DNA of 64,000 bases from Carnegiea gigantea (lineage: Eukaryota > Streptophyta > Magnoliopsida > Caryophyllales > Cactaceae): NCBI GenBank assembly GCA_029747015.1, contig JAKOGI010002433.1:46357-110356 (forward strand), in the 5' to 3' direction. The notes below the pieces were generated by a model. It was not told the origin of the DNA. It was given only the letters and a program-made list of their open reading frames with translations, and ran no database searches. Every line of letters starts with the position of its first letter. The stretch's first letter is position 1. Shown here one piece after another: positions 24,665-38,402 of the stretch. Both the position numbers and the translations under genes were made by a program.

Positions 24665-25990
24665 GTCCCTTTTCATTTGAATTCAATCCAAAAATCGAAA
24701 GGACTTTTCGCTCTGGAAAGAAGAAATTAAGGGTAGAAGAGCAAAGTCTCAAGACTCAAGCAGTTTCTTCACCAATGGTAGGAATAGAGGTAACCAAAGA
24801 AGGACACCCTGGGATTTTGTTACCCCGGGGGTCTAAGACATTTCCTCGAGCATCACTCGGCCAAATGTAGAAGCAAACAATTTTGAGCTCGAACCAGCCC
24901 TTATATCTATGATACAATAATCCCAATTTAGAAGCACCCCATTAGAAGACCCAAAGTTACACATCTCGATATTTTTAGAGGTGTGTGACACGTTAAAGCT
25001 TAACGGAGTTTCAACCGATGCCATCCATTTGCACATATTTTCCTTTTCACTTAGGGTAAGGCGAGGTTGTGGCTTAAATTATTGCCTCCAGTATGTATAA
25101 CGATATGGGATGAGCTTACAAAAGTCTTTCTTGCCAAGTTCTTACCTTCGAATGAGACGGTAAGCCTACAGAATCAAATCACTACTTTCTGTCCAAAGGA
25201 GAATGAGACTCTCTACGAAGCATGTGAGCAATTCAGGGATTTTTTATGATTATGCCCTCACCATGGTCTTCAAAGATGGATGATTGTGCAAACATTCTAT
25301 AATGGAGTCACCCAACCATTGAGGTGTGCTATCGATGTGACAACAAGAGATACTCTTCGGAAGAAAACTACAGATGAAGCATATAATCTTATAGAAGAGA
25401 TGGCCGTTAACAATTTCCAATGGTCGTCTGAGAGAGTCCAACCTGAGTGGGTTGGAGGTAAGTTGGAATTCGATGCTATTTCTATGGTTTCTATTAAAAT
25501 TGATGCTGTGTCTTAAAAATTTGAACGCTTGAATGTTAATTCTGTTAGTTCAAGTACCCCTTCCCATTATGTGATATATGTGGATCAGTTGATCATTTGA
25601 CTGTGCATTGTTAACTGGCTAGTCCTTTTGCCCAAGATGTAAGTGATCAGGTCAATTATGTGAACAACTATCACCTTAGACCAACAAATGATCCTTTCTC
25701 TAGCACATATAATCCAGGTTGGAGAAATAACCCTAATTTCTCTTATAGGTCTAATGCCGCACTCGTGCCCCAAATGAATTTTAGACCACCACCTGGATTT
25801 CAAAGACCATTTTATCCTTAACAAGCACCTCAAAAATTCAACTTAGAGTCTATGATGAAGAATATGCTTTTGCCTCAATAAGAGCAAGATGATTACATTA
25901 AGCAATTGACCTCTAAGGTTGACGTGCTTACTACTCACAGTAAGATATTGGAAGCTCAAATGGGTCAACAAGCTACATCTTCATCTACAC
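24665..25990 (+). pseudogene. Element A gag relic
   Basis: Retrotransposon gag of the Athila group, heavily broken by stops and frameshifts. The N-terminal region is alignable with the better-kept gag of element B (from 38403). Downstream a zinc knuckle CDICGSVDHLTVHC (about 25576-25614) keeps all four ligands. It is followed by a proline/asparagine-rich segment with YNPGWRNNPNFSY. Gag would form the particle and bind the RNA. No functional product is expected. Confidence 0.75.
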
Positions 25991-25999
25991 CTCTAGGTA

Positions 26000-26790
26000 G
26001 ACTACCTAGTAAAGCCGAATCTAGCCCCTATGAGCAGTGTAACTATGTTACCTTTGAAAGAAGGTGTAGAGGATCTTGAGGACATAACACTTGAGGAGGG
26101 TAGAGAAGTGATCATGGCTGAGAGTACAAAGAGAAATGATGAGGCTACCTTCGAAATTCCCAAAGTCTTTCCCCCTAAGCTTCCAGACCTAGGTAACTTT
26201 TCTATCCCTTGTGTCGTAGGAAAAGTAACAATTGAAAGAGCCATATGTGACTTTGGTGCAAGTGTCAGTTTGTGCCCTACCCTATATTTCATAAGCTTTA
26301 TTCAGGACCATTGCGACCTGCACCCTTTTCACTCCAATTAGCGGATGGTTTTGAAACACAACGTCTGGTTACGTTGGAGGATGCGCCCATTAAAATAGGA
26401 GATTTTTAGGTGTTAGAAGATTTATCATTACTAATATGATTGAAACTGACGATGCTCGAATTATTCTTAGGAGACCCTTTACGGCTACTTCAGATCGCAT
26501 TATTGATGTAAAAGGTGGGCGAATAACATTTGAAGTAAGGGGTGTTATGCTAAGTTTTGTTTTATGGATGAGAAAGTTGTTTCCCCAAATTCTTTCTTAT
26601 TTGATGTACTTCCCCTTTCTCCTAAAATTAAGATGGAGAGTGGTTGGAGTTATTTTGACCCCTTAGATTCTGATTTGATTTTGACTGAGGATCCCAACCA
26701 GGGTTATATTAAGGTAGAGTTTGCTTCTCCTACACCACCTAGCATACCCGATGTTGAGACCTATGCTTCTAATGAGTCTTCCATGTGATT
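26000..26790 (+). pseudogene. Element A protease relic
   Basis: Follows gag in the polyprotein order. The text around FSIPCVVGKVTIERAICDFG, then ASVSLCP (about 26200-26280), matches the Athila-type aspartic protease region, with D-F-G at the active-site position. A later segment IILRRPF stands where IILGRPF is usual. Stops and frameshifts break the frame at about 26340, 26408 and 26666. The sequence after the protease goes straight into a short linker, with no polymerase domain. Confidence 0.7.
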
Positions 26791-27789
26791 ATTGTAGGTT
26801 TGCCCAAGTAGTTGTTTCTTTACCTCCCGTTGAAGGAGTCAATTTGGATTTTGATCTTGGGTCCACTTGATGGAGCTTGCTACCAAATTGTGTTATATGC
26901 TGATTGTATGCTATGGTGTAATTTGATGATGAAGAAGGACCTCCAACCGAAGTATCTGTGGCGGTATCTTCAGTTGAAAGATTTCAATTTCATGGTTCGC
27001 GATAAAAACGGTGCCCACATTTTCAATGAACCCGAAGCAGAATGAAAGAAAGGTCGAGCCCCCGACCTGAAACGAGTGCTTTTTTGGAGGCAACCCAAGT
27101 GTTTATTTTACTTCTTCATTTTTATGTACGCTTTTTTATTGTATTTTGTGTTTTTAGATTTTAGAACCTTCACTACAAATTAATTAAACTATGAAAAAAA
27201 AAGCATAATAAGAGGCTTTTTTAGAACCTCCACAGACACCACCACGGTCCGTGAAGGCTCTAAAGCAAAAGAAAAAAAGGAGAGAAAAGCACAAAAAAAT
27301 CTAGGATGAGAGCTGACCACAAACGGTCCATTGCCACTACCACGGTTTGTGGTGAGCCTCGTGTCCGCAGTCAAGGGTTTTCAAGGCCCTTTGACCCAAT
27401 TCATTTCATCTTCTTCCTCAAACTCGGCACACTCTCTCCCTCTAAACACTCCATTCTCTCTCAAAAACCTTCATAACCACGTCGCCTAAAACCTTCAATT
27501 TTTCACCAAAATCTATCAAATTTCTTCCCTTTTCACTTCCGTTCTGCACCTTAGCCCCATATCTCCCTTTATTTTTCACTTTCGAGCCTTCTTTCTCTCC
27601 TATTTTTCACATGTCTATACCACAACTTTCACAACTCTATTTTTCACTTTTATACTTCCAAATTCCATTTTTCTTCGATATTTCTTCACCATTTACTTCC
27701 CTTTTCTCAAACTTTTCATTTCCTACATTTTTCTTCTCATTTTCTTTTTAGTTTAATTTTTCAAGTTTCCCCATCCATGTTATACCACT
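26791..27789 (+). other. Element A spacer between protease and extra ORF
   Basis: A short residual coding-like stretch to about 27045 is followed by about 740 bases of CT-rich, leader-like DNA ending in the ATG of the next frame. Element B has the same arrangement (40560-41617), so it belongs to the family structure and is not a one-off deletion. Confidence 0.55.
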
Positions 27790-29090
27790 ATGGTACCAAA
27801 AAAGAAGGTAAGAACCGCATAAGAAGCTAGGACTTTAAGTTAAGCCCATAATGAGCTCCCCGGAGCTCCCGAACATCACCCACCATGAGAAACTGAGGTA
27901 ACATTCCACACCCCCTTAGTTTAACTAGTTCTGAGCATATTGCTAAATATAATGCTTTAAGTAGTAAAGTTGTGGTAGCTACTCGATATTATGATAAGGA
28001 TGTGTTGAATCATTTAAGATTGTTAGATTATATTCGTTAGTTGTTTGCACGGGGCGGGATGGGCCAATTTTTAGAAACTAGGGACCACACCTACTAGGAC
28101 CTCACACTTGAATTCCTATGCAAATTGCATGTTGAGGTCATGAGTGGCCCTCGATGTCAAGAGGCTACATCTCCTTTGATCTTAATAGGGAGTTTTATAT
28201 GCTTAATTTGAGTACCTTTAATAGTTTATTTGGTTTTCCCCTAAGTATGGACCTCCTATACTGCCATGTCCCTAAAAAATTTAATTCGAATGCATTTTGG
28301 TACGAACTTTTTAGGGATCATTTGCATGACACTGGTAATTCCAAAGGCACTATGATTCATAGCCATTGTATTTGTGTGGCCTAACGGCTATTAGCTTGTG
28401 GTTTGTTTTCCCAGGAGGATAGTTTAAATGTACCTCACCTGTCTAAATTATATTTTTTGTATAGCATGCTTGAAGGTGGCCAGATTAACTCCGTGTCATT
28501 CTTGGTCAATTAGTTGTATAGTGCAGTCACTAGTTCTGCACATAGCATTGTCATTGGGGGCCTCATTACCTCCATTGCTAGGTTGGTTGGAGCCGAACTG
28601 AACCCCGATGACATAGTTATAGGTACGGAGCGGTTGAACTTAGCTGCTTTTGAATAAATAAAATTTTGTAATGTTGATGGTGGGCATATTTGTTAGATTT
28701 ATCCTAGGAACTGGCTTATGCCTCTCCCAAATATTGATCACACCTCTCTTCTGAAGCGGGCAAATATCTACTTTTTTTCCTAGTGATGAAGAGTTAGCAC
28801 AGACTGCCCCACCTCCTCCACCTTCTCATCCTAGGGCTTCTAGTTCCTCCCAACCATCCTCTTCTTATGACTATCCTAACCTGTATGCTGCCCTCTAGTC
28901 AATTCAGGAGGAGCAAGCTTCTCTACAAGCTTATACAGAAATTGAGTATACCTCACTTCGGGGCTTTGTTCAGGAGTGCCATGATGAGTTACGTGGGATA
29001 ATTGCCTTCTAGAACCAATATTTGTAAGACTTTAGGCCTTGCTTAGAGACTTGGCGGGATTGACACATTTCTCAACCCTACCTCCTTCTT
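27790..29090 (+). pseudogene. Element A extra ORF relic (Athila ORF-1-like)
   Basis: ATG at 27790-27792 starts MVPKKKVRTA, matching MAPKKKVRMT in element B. Homologous blocks with element B follow, but the frame is full of stops. The protein has a basic N-terminus, a central globular region and a proline/serine-rich C-terminal part (about 28800-28870). The position between protease and 3' LTR, and the general shape, suggest the extra ORF found in Athila-group elements. This assignment is from memory of the family and is not certain. Its function is unknown. Confidence 0.5.
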
Positions 29091-31018
29091 CTCCTCCACC
29101 GTCTCCCCCTCCCTTTCAGATTTTTATGCTTGTATTGAGGATAATGCATTGTCCAAGTATAGGGGAGTTGTTATAGTTGTTTGTGGTTGTATATATGTGC
29201 GTTATGAATGTGTGAAAATTTGTGCTTTTCTAGGTTACACATTTAGACTTAGCTTGCATTTTTAGTTGATTATTTACTAGGTTTCTTTCTTTATTTTAGT
29301 TTTGTTTTGACATTTTAGTTTATGCGTGTGTTGTGGATGTGTGAAAATTTATGTTTTTTTGGGTCATGCATTTAGGCTTAGTTTGAATTTTTAGTTGATT
29401 GTTTAGTTTTCTAGGGTTCTTCTGTTGTTTTAGTTTTGTTTTGGCATTTTTAGTTTTTAGTTGCATTTTAGGCTTAGAAATTAAAAAAATCCAAAAAAAA
29501 AGGAAAAAGGAAAAAGTCTATTAATCCTCCCGTGATGAGCATTTAGAGTAAGTGGATTTCTTTTGCCTACTTTACTCCTTTTGTTAGACCCATTTGTGAA
29601 TAAAATGTTTGTTTAAGCGTTTTCAAACTATGCTTCATGTTTTGACCATCACATTAGATATGAGTTACTTGCTTAATGATTCTTGGCTTGAGTATTTGGC
29701 GTATGAAATTCAAAGAGCTAGATGAGCCTTGTCCTATGATATTTTGAGCCTAAATAGACTAATTCATCAATTTAGTCTCATATTTTCTTTCATATGTGAG
29801 TCTTCCTAGATTTCAAGTATGCAGAACTTGCTATAACTCTTGTTTAAGACCACATTTAGCATGCATATTTAGACAATATGATTGAGGTATTCTTTGACTT
29901 TATGGGCTACATTGACCAAATAGCCAACCTTATGTTAATAATTTATCCCTTGCTACCCCTTTGGGTCTTTACCATGTTTATTGATGATAACCTATATTAT
30001 TATCTTCGGCCGCGCACATATGTCTTACCCTTTTAGCCAAGGCTATAGAATTTTCATAGTTGATTGGGAGTAGTTTGTGGGTAATAACTTTTTATAGATA
30101 TTGTGGTTTGGTTGGATACAATAAGGGATTTATGCTTTATTTTTCCCTTCAAAGTCAATTGGGTTATGTCTTGTGAGTTGCAAGAAAAGTGTTGAACATG
30201 CATAGTTTCTTTGCCATTATCCTCCTCTTAGGGGAAAAAAAAAGAAAGATAAAACAAAATGAAGCAGACCAAAGGAGTATTAAAAAATGTGTATATGAAA
30301 AAAGAAGAAAAAGAGACAAAGAAAAAAAAGAACAAAAAAGAACAAAAAAAAAAAAACAGAAAAAATGATGCAATAAGAGGATTTAGCATTGGCTTTGTAT
30401 TTTTGGGCACTTTTTCTTGCGATATCACTTGTGGATGTTGTTGATATTTTGAGGAGTATATTTTAGTTGGGAGGTGATGGTTTATGTCCTTAATCTTTGG
30501 CTTTTAGCTCCACAAATCCTAAAAATATTTATTCCCTCCTTACCTTTACCCATTTGCCCTGTTACAAAGTGTTAAAAGTCCTCTTGATTGCCTTGTGTGT
30601 TTTGCATTATAGTGGTGGCAAATTAGAGTGTATTATCACTCTTATGGTTGATTTGATTCTATGGAATGAGATTTGAGAGAACTATATTTTATTTTAAACA
30701 CATGAGTGATGAGTCCGTCATCCCTAGACTGAGGTCCTATTGGCTCTTCTAAGCTCTATTTATTGTAATATGCTGATACGATTGTTCATGTTGATCTGAG
30801 TGACTGATTTAATAGTTTGATGTGATGGTTCTTACCTTTTTCAAAAATTTCCTTCTCCTATCTATTTGTAAAAATTTTCAGCACTTTTGGGCTAGACTTC
30901 TTAGATTGATTTGGTTATTGATGCTGCTACTAATGTCTTCCTGAGGAGGTTATTCATATCTTTAGCCTTAGTTTCATCATTGCTTGGGAACATGCAATAG
31001 TTTAAGCATGGGAGAGTT
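29091..31018 (+). other. Element A 3' untranslated region and purine tract
   Basis: Non-coding DNA parallel to 42946-44741 in element B. It includes an A-rich run (about 30230-30360) and ends with AAGCATGGGAGAGTT (31004-31018), the polypurine tract before the 3' LTR. Confidence 0.7.
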
Positions 31019-32247
31019 TGATAAGTCCTTAAAGTGCACACTAGTTTAAGATCATTTTATGCCCTTTTTTGGGAGAATCATGTGCTTTATATTATAATTT
31101 ATACTCCTTTTTTGGTTTTACATTTCGGTATGATTCTTTTTTGTGTTTTGTAGGTTTTTAGACCGTTTTACCCCAAATTTTACTATGATGGAGTGTAATT
31201 TGACTTCCAATAGACACCCCAAAGTCAACATGCCTGTGGAAAAAGAAAGAACAGAAGATTATTGAGACAAAGCTCACGGCAGACTGTCCATGATGAAGGC
31301 ATGGTCCATGCGAGACCATAACTGCATGCCTGTTCATTTTCGTTCATCATAGGTTGATTGTGTTCCTTGTTAAATAGAGCCATTTTCGCAGCAGAGAAGA
31401 GACACACAGCAGAAAGCGAACTCCTTCCCTCTAGTTTTTCCATTCTTTTCCATTTTGTTTAAGTTTAGTTTAGATTTTTAGTAGTTTTGAATGTGAGTGT
31501 TGAGGAAGTGCTTGCTGTTTTGGAGGCCTTGCAAAGTTGAAAACCCTTGAAAAATCTCCAATTGTGCTAAGTTTTCTTCTCTTAAACTCTATTTAGTTAT
31601 GTTGATTTAAACATGTGTGAGTAGTTTTGTCAATCTAGGGATTTTTAGCCAAGCATTGATGTTGGAATCTTTCATCTTTATTTAGTTATACTTGTTCTGA
31701 TTCTGATTGGTTGAATTCTATCTTATTTGTGAAATTATTATGATTAAATTTTAGCTAAATTTATTTGCTAATTCTAAATAGATAAGTGAAGGATTGAAAT
31801 GTGAAACTTGCTATTTGATTAACAAGATAGGATTTGACTTAGCAATACTTGAAAGAGATTCACTTGTTAAGAGGACCCTTTAGCTTTCAAAGATCTATAA
31901 CTTAAACTAAACAAGGACATTTGAAAGAAAGACTACTTAGTTTAGGCAATTCAGTTTATTTCAAAAGAAGATTGAATTCTAAATACGATTGCACCTCTTT
32001 CAATTCCCCATTATAGATTAAGTACATAATATATTTCGTTGATCCACATCTTTGCATGGTGAAACAAATCCGTAGATGCTTTTAATTGATTGAATTGTCC
32101 AATTAGGTTATAGTGTCATTCAAACTCTCTATTGAAATTGCTGGTTTGGCACTTTTATAGGACAAAACTCAACAGATTATAATTGGTATTCGTGGAAAAG
32201 ATATCTTTACTAAACCATAACACCTGTGCACTTGTAGGCATAGGTCA
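31019..32247 (+). repeat. Element A 3' LTR
   Basis: TGATAAGTCCTTAAAGTGC to CATAGGTCA, 1229 bases with TG...CA ends. It is the best-preserved LTR of this copy. Confidence 0.88.
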
Positions 32248-35200
32248 ATCTGCTAGCATACTTTTCAGGAATTCAGCCTCACAGCCTGCCAATTCAAGAG
32301 CAATAAATTCAGAATCCATAGTAGTCATAGCAGCATAGGAAAGTATAGCAGATTTTTACGATACAACACCTCAACCTAGTGTAAACATGCAACTACTGTC
32401 GGATTTAATTACATCATTATCAGATACCCAATTTACATCACTATATCCTTCTAACACTGCAAGAAATTTTCTATAATGTAGGCCCTAGTCCATAGTGCCT
32501 TTCAAATACTTGAGCAAGCGTTTCAAGGCAAGCTAGTGATTATCACTTAGGTTATGAGTGTATCTACTAAGTCTACTCACGGGACATTTAATGTCAAGTC
32601 TAGTATACTTCATTAAAAACATGGCACTTCCAATTATCTTTGCATATTCCATTTGCATACAAGAACACCTTTATTCTGCACCAAATGTACACCAGAGTTA
32701 TTAGGTGTTCTAATAGGATCAACATCAAATGGATCTAATTTTCTAAGTATTTTCTTAATATAGTGAGATTGGTTAAGACTAATTCCATCTTAGACCTCTT
32801 AATTTTGATGCCTAAGATAACATAAGCTTTACCCACATATTTCAGTTCAAATTTAGTACTTAGAAAGTTTTTAGTTTGATTGACAATATCCATATTTGTG
32901 CTGAATATAAGCATATCATCAACCTATAAGCATATAATAACACAGCCATCTGTAACACGATTAAAATACACACAAGTGTCACCTTTATTTGGCTTAAATT
33001 CGTACGCAGTAATTGTGTTATTATGTTTTTCATACCACTGTTTAGGAGGCTGTTTTAATCCATACAAGGATTTTACCAATTTACAAACTTTTTGCTCTTT
33101 CCTATGTAGCACAAATCCGTCAGTTGTTCTATATAAATTTCTTTATCTATATCCCAATTCAAAAAAGTAGTGTTTACATCCATTTGATGCATAATTAAGT
33201 CACGAATAGAACAAGGGAAATCAAAACTCTAATGGTGGAAATTTTACTCACAGGTGCATATTTATCCTTCCTTTGATTAGAGCCTTCAACTACTAAGCGA
33301 GCTTTATATTTATCAATGGGTCCAACAGCCTATGCTTTTCTTTTTAAGCATGCATTTACCCTTCAGAGGTTTATAAACACTACGAAGATCGGTTGGTGTC
33401 CATGTATGATCACTTAAAATTAAATCAAGCTCGCTGTTTATTATTCCTTTCTAGGGGAGAAAAAAAAAAAAACAACATCAATGGCTTTGATGGCCTCATA
33501 TGTTTTAGGATCTTATTTAGTAATATGTGCACAAATAAATTCCTTACTTAACATGAAATCTTGAATGAGATATGCAAAATTAGTTCCCTTTCTGATTCTT
33601 TTGCTTCTTCTCAGTTCCATATCAGATGAACATGCTTATTTTTAGAGAAAATTTCATGAGCAATGTGGTGATCATGAGATGCAATTTTCATAGAAAGTAT
33701 ATTGTTGAAGAATTCAGCATCTCGAGCTTCAATAGATTCCCATGCATATCTGGACCATTTGTACCTTTAATAATAAATCAATATGCAGCACTTTGATAAG
33801 CATATCTGGAATGCATCGATAGTTTTAGGACCAATTTTCTCCCTTTTAAAATTAGGCAAACCAACTGTAGCCAAGCGATCCCACACTTACAAATAATTCA
33901 GGTTATGTGGACAGCCCTTTTGTAATTCATATGGGGTCTTATTAAGTTTCTTATGAGGCACATGATTAATACATGACATGCAGACAAAATTGCCTCCACC
34001 CACATATTATTAGGAAGTCCAGAATTGATTAGAATGGCATTCATGACATTTTTCAAAGTTTTATTTTTCCTCTATACCTTTTTGTTCTGGCGAATAAGAA
34101 GCAGTCCGTTCATGAATAATACCATTAGCCTCATATTAATTTTTAAGAGAGTGGGTCATATTCACCACCTCTATCACATCTAAACCTTTTCATTTTTCTA
34201 TCAAGTTTGTTTTCAACTTCAGCTGTGCATTTAACATTTCTTCTGCTTCATCTTTTTAATTTCGAAGATAAACCATGCTATAACAAGAGTAGTCGTCAAC
34301 AAAGGTAATACAATAATTTTTTTTTTCCGCCTCTGCTCATATCGTTCTTAAAGTCTCCGGGGTCACTATGAACCAGCTCAAGTAGCTCAGTTTGTCTTTA
34401 TATGGATTGAAACGTTTTTGTGAAATTTAGCTTCAAACATACCTTGCATTTAGAAAAATCCATATTTGACAATTTAGAAATCAGGTTGAGGTGCTTAAGT
34501 TTTTTAACACAATCAAATTTTACATGCCCTAATCGAGCATGCTATAAATTAAGTGACCAAATAATATAAGCAGAAGAACTACTAGCCATTTTATCCACTT
34601 TTCAGAAACAGTATCAAGCACAATTGGACCATTGTTACAACAAAAGCCTTTTCCAACAAATTCACCATTATGGGTCATGACAAGACAATCAGAAATAACA
34701 ATTAATTTTAGACTTGCTTTCATGAGTAAACTACCGGATATGAGGTTTCCATGCATTTTAGGCACATACAAAACATTAGTAAGCGTGAGAAATTTTCCAG
34801 AGGTAAGTTTTAAGGTGATGTGCCATTTTTAAATGACAGAGGAGGCTACTGCATTTCCAATTAAAAGTTTTCAACTTCTTCAATTTTTTTCATGAGACTG
34901 AAATAGTCTGCGATTAGCACATATGTGTTTGGAGGCGCTGGTGTCAGCAGTCCAGTCTATGGTATTGCCAAGTAAATTGACTTCTGACACCACTACAACA
35001 ATAGTATCATATTTAACAAGGTTAGCATCACCCCTTTTCTTGCATTTGCAGCATGTAGCCTTGTGACACCCACATCTATAGCATTTTTCGTGAATTTATA
35101 TTTCTATACCTTTCCTTGTGGCTTGAAATTGCTTTTGTAATTTTCTTCCCCTTATTCCTAAACCTTTCAAAATTAGCAGATCTAGGTTCCATGAGGTTAG

Positions 35201-35861
35201 CTCTAGAAAAACTAGACTTATAGGAAATTCTTTGGTCTTTCAATCTATTTTCTTCTTCAATTTTCAAATGTCCAATTATTTTTTTTAGAGTCGAATCTTT
35301 CTTTTCATGCATGAGCTAATTTCTATACTCTTTCTAAAACGGTGGTAATTTTCCTATTAGAACAATAGCCAAGGTCACATCACATATTTTCAGTCCTTTA
35401 GAAGAAATAGTAAAGCATAAATTTTCACATTTTATGAATTTGGTTAATAATAGGCTTGTGTTCTTCGATCTTAAAGTTTAGCCATTTACTCATTGCAAAG
35501 TGTTTAAACCCAGCATCGTCACTACTATATTTTTTGTTAAGAGCACCCCAAATACCCTTACCAGATTCATATGACATATAAATATCAACCAAAGCATTAG
35601 ACATGTGATGCAATAACATGCCCTTACAGATTTTACCATTTCTAGCAAAATTTAGTTCATGTTCAGCTTTGGCCTTTTCATATTTAGGAATAACTTTCTC
35701 TTCTAAGGCATATGCTACCTTAATTTGCTCAAGATAAAATTTTATTCTTATAGCCCATCGATTATAATTTTTACCATCAAAAGGTACAAGTTGTAGACGT
35801 GTTAGGAATTATATATTTAGAAGTTATAATTGAATATAACCAAAAATTATTCAGGGATTTT
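32248..35861 (-). pseudogene. Copia unit 1 gag-pol (5' part) relic
   Basis: On the minus strand from about 35790 down: gag (FDGKNYNRWAIRIKFYLEQ; then LLHHMSNALVDIYMSYESGK), a shortened zinc knuckle CYRCGCHKATC (about 35045-35090), protease (DWTADTSASKHICAN, active site D-T-S, about 34930-34965), GAG-preintegrase, integrase (NGIIHERTASYSPEQKG and VPHKKLNKTPYEL), reverse transcriptase (VCKLVKSLYGLKQPPKQW at about 33035-33090; catalytic VDDMLI) and the start of RNase H (SEFIALELAGCEAEFLKSML). This is the Ty1/copia order, with integrase before reverse transcriptase. Stops are frequent. The Tyr of the YVDD box is a TAG (32924-32926). The RNase H end lies at 11826-12099, beyond element A. The gene once encoded all proteins for copia replication. 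Confidence 0.85.
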
Positions 35862-37008
35862 TGTGAAAATATATTTTGGATGGTGTTATACACAATTATG
35901 ACTAGTAAACATATTTGATCGGAAATTTAAGTTGAATCACTAAGCTTGAAGTAAAACATTCAACATAATTATTGCTCTTGAAAATATCAATCAAACACAT
36001 TAGTAACCTAAAACAATAGTAGAAATTAATACGTAAACCAAACTATCTATGGCTTAGCCATTGTCCTAAGAATGATTTTGCCGAAGCTGAGGTGCAAAGC
36101 TCTTTTAGGTAGTCATTCGCACGATTGACATGGTGTTAACCTTTCTAGTGCATTCTCGAGTGGTTAACTTGGAGTACTTGAATAAATGCCCAAAGATGTT
36201 TATATAGTTTGGTGAATTGGAAGGTTTGAATTGAGTGTATTAAGGAATTTTAGTTGAAGCAAACTTGGGCTATTTCCTACAGGTTGTATGTGGGAGAGAG
36301 AAAGGGCATGAGGGGTTAGACTTTTTCTATTTTCGAGTGAATGAAGAGGCTAAATATTTTCTTAGTGAATGGCTCAACACCATGGCCTATTTATAAGGAA
36401 AGAGAATTAGTTGTTCATCAATTATCTGGAGAATAAAACAACACAAATGTGCTGAAATTTCTCTCCTTAGAGACGAAGCAAAACAAGTAGTGTGCATGTT
36501 TTTCTATAAGGGGGAATGAAGGCATGCTTTGCAACTTGTCGATAGAGGGCAAGACTTAAAGCATCATGATGTCTACCTATAAATTATTCACTCATTAGAG
36601 ATATGAACATATTGGGAGCAAAGAGAAATTATTGTATTGATGTTAATGTGTCGCAACTTGAATTAAAACCTAGTAACACGGGGTTTTAAGACAAGCATCC
36701 TCAAGTGACAATACTCTTGAACATCATAGGGTTTGTAAGTCCGCCATCTGGGCACACATTAATTTCACGTATTCTCATACTCCAGAGCCTGGCACCCTAT
36801 ACTAGCTATATACCACTCTTAGCAGCTCATAGGTGCTCTAGGAGGTAAACCCATAAAAACCCCCTAACAGGAAGCGATCACACATCCATGGTGGATACAT
36901 TAGCGTGTGCTACTTTCATGCCTCGCATGGTGCATTGAGGGTCAATTGCTCAACCTTACCCAATTGTACTGTAACACACATACCCCATGTAGGGGGACGC
37001 AAGGTACT
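35862..37008 (-). repeat. Shared copia LTR, left piece
   Basis: Begins TGTGAAAATATATTTTGG and matches 10541 onward. On the minus strand it serves as the 5' LTR of unit 1. Because copia RNase H sequence follows it at its other end (46043), it is also the 3' LTR of unit 2. It is interrupted by element B and resumes at 45967. Confidence 0.8.
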
Positions 37009-38253
37009 TAATAAGTCCTTAAAGTGCACACTATTTTGAGGTCATTTCGCACCGTTTTTAGGTAGAATTATATGTTTTAACTTGTATTATTGCACTCATT
37101 TTCCTATTTTACACTCAGGTATGGTTCTTTTCTGTGTATTGTAAGTTTTGGGATCATTTTACCCCTAATTTAACCATAAATGAGTGGAGATTAACCCCCA
37201 TAGACATCCTCAAGTCACCATAACCATGGAAGGAAGAAAGAATAGAAGAATGTTGAGAGAGAGCTCACCACGAATGGTCTATGGTGAAGGCCACGGTCTG
37301 TGGTGAGACCATAATTGCAAGTCTTTCATTTTTCTTCATCGTGGGGCTGAGGTTGATCGAGTTTCTCTTTAAATAGGGCCATGTCGCAGTAGATTTAGAG
37401 GATACACAGCCAAAGAGAACCCCTACTCTCTAATTTTTTCCATTCTTTTTCATTTTCTTAAGTTTAGGTTTAGATTTCTAGTTAGTTTTGAGCATAAGGT
37501 GTGAAGAAGTGCTTGCTGTTTGGAGCCCTTAAAAAGTTGGGAAATCCTTAAAGGATCTTTAACTACACTAAGTCTTCTTCCCTTAAACTTAGTTTAGTTC
37601 TTGTTATTTCAAATATGTGTGAGTAGTTTTCTCAATTTAGAGATTGTTAGCCAAGTATTGACATTGACATCTCTCATTTTTATTTAGTTGTGCTTGTTTT
37701 TGATTGGAATTGGTTCAATTCTATCTTGTGTGTGAAATTATTGTGGGTGAATGTTGGCTAAATTTACATGCTAATTCTAAATAGTTAAGTGGAGGACTGA
37801 AATGTGAAACTTGCTATTTGATCGACAAGATAGGACTTGACTTACTAATACTTAAGAAAGATTCATTTGTTAAGAGGGCCTTTAGCCATCAAAAATCCAC
37901 AACTTAGACTAAACAAGAACATTCGAAAGGATGACAATTGGTTACTTTAGGCAATTTAGCTTATTTCGAAAGAAAAGATTGAATTCTAAATGAGATTGTG
38001 CCTTTTTCAATCTCACATTATAGATAAAGTGCCTGTTACAATCCATTGATCCACATCTTTACTTGGTGAAAAAATCTCTCGATGTTGTAAATTGGTTGAA
38101 TCTTTCGATTAGGTTATAGCATCGTTTAAACTCTCAATTGAAATTTGCTTGCATAGCACTTTTATAGGACAAAACTCAACAAACTACAATTGGTCTTTAT
38201 GGGAACTATATTTTTCCAAGCTATAACACCCATGTGCTTGTGGGCATAAGTCA
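37009..38253 (+). repeat. Element B 5' LTR
   Basis: TAATAAGTCCTTAAAGTGC to GCATAAGTCA, 1245 bases. The first G of the terminal TG has changed to A. Confidence 0.87.
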
Positions 38254-38259
38254 AGTTTT

Positions 38260-38279
38260 TGGCGCCATTGCCGGAGATC
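38260..38279 (+). other. Element B primer-binding site
   Basis: TGGCGCCATTGCCGGAGATC, six bases after the LTR. It is the best-preserved example of the Athila-type primer site in the window. Confidence 0.8.
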
Positions 38280-38402
38280 AAATTTGTGGATATTGAGTTA
38301 GCTCTTAGATATTAACTAAGCATTTTATCATTCTTTCATTTTCTTTATATTTTTTATTTGCATTGGTAGTTTTGTTGGTAATTTTGTAGATTTCTCATTT
38401 AT

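Larger units (their letters stand above)
12100..32247 (+). mobile_element. Athila-like Ty3 element A, non-autonomous, with nested LARD
   Basis: Layout on the plus strand: 5' LTR (12100-12162 and 23333-24508), primer-binding site (24515-24534), gag, protease, an extra ORF, a purine tract (31005-31018) and a 3' LTR (31019-32247). Without the nested 11.2-kb insert the element is about 8.98 kb, almost the same as its sister copy B. It sits inside the RNase H of copia unit 1. The flanks GTATG and ATCTG are only partly alike, so the target duplication has decayed. No reverse transcriptase, RNase H or integrase was found between protease and the extra ORF. The element must have been copied with enzymes supplied by a relative. 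Confidence 0.8.

Noticed and set aside
26911..27045. Possible RNase H connection remnant in element A (LQLKDFNFMVRDKNG), also in B near 40735-40800
   Set aside because: Resembles the LLLQEFD-type motif only loosely. An alternative frame reads as a protease linker, and the rest of RNase H is absent.
30228..30444. Lys-rich and Phe-rich frames
   Set aside because: Products of an A-rich tract in the 3' region of element A.
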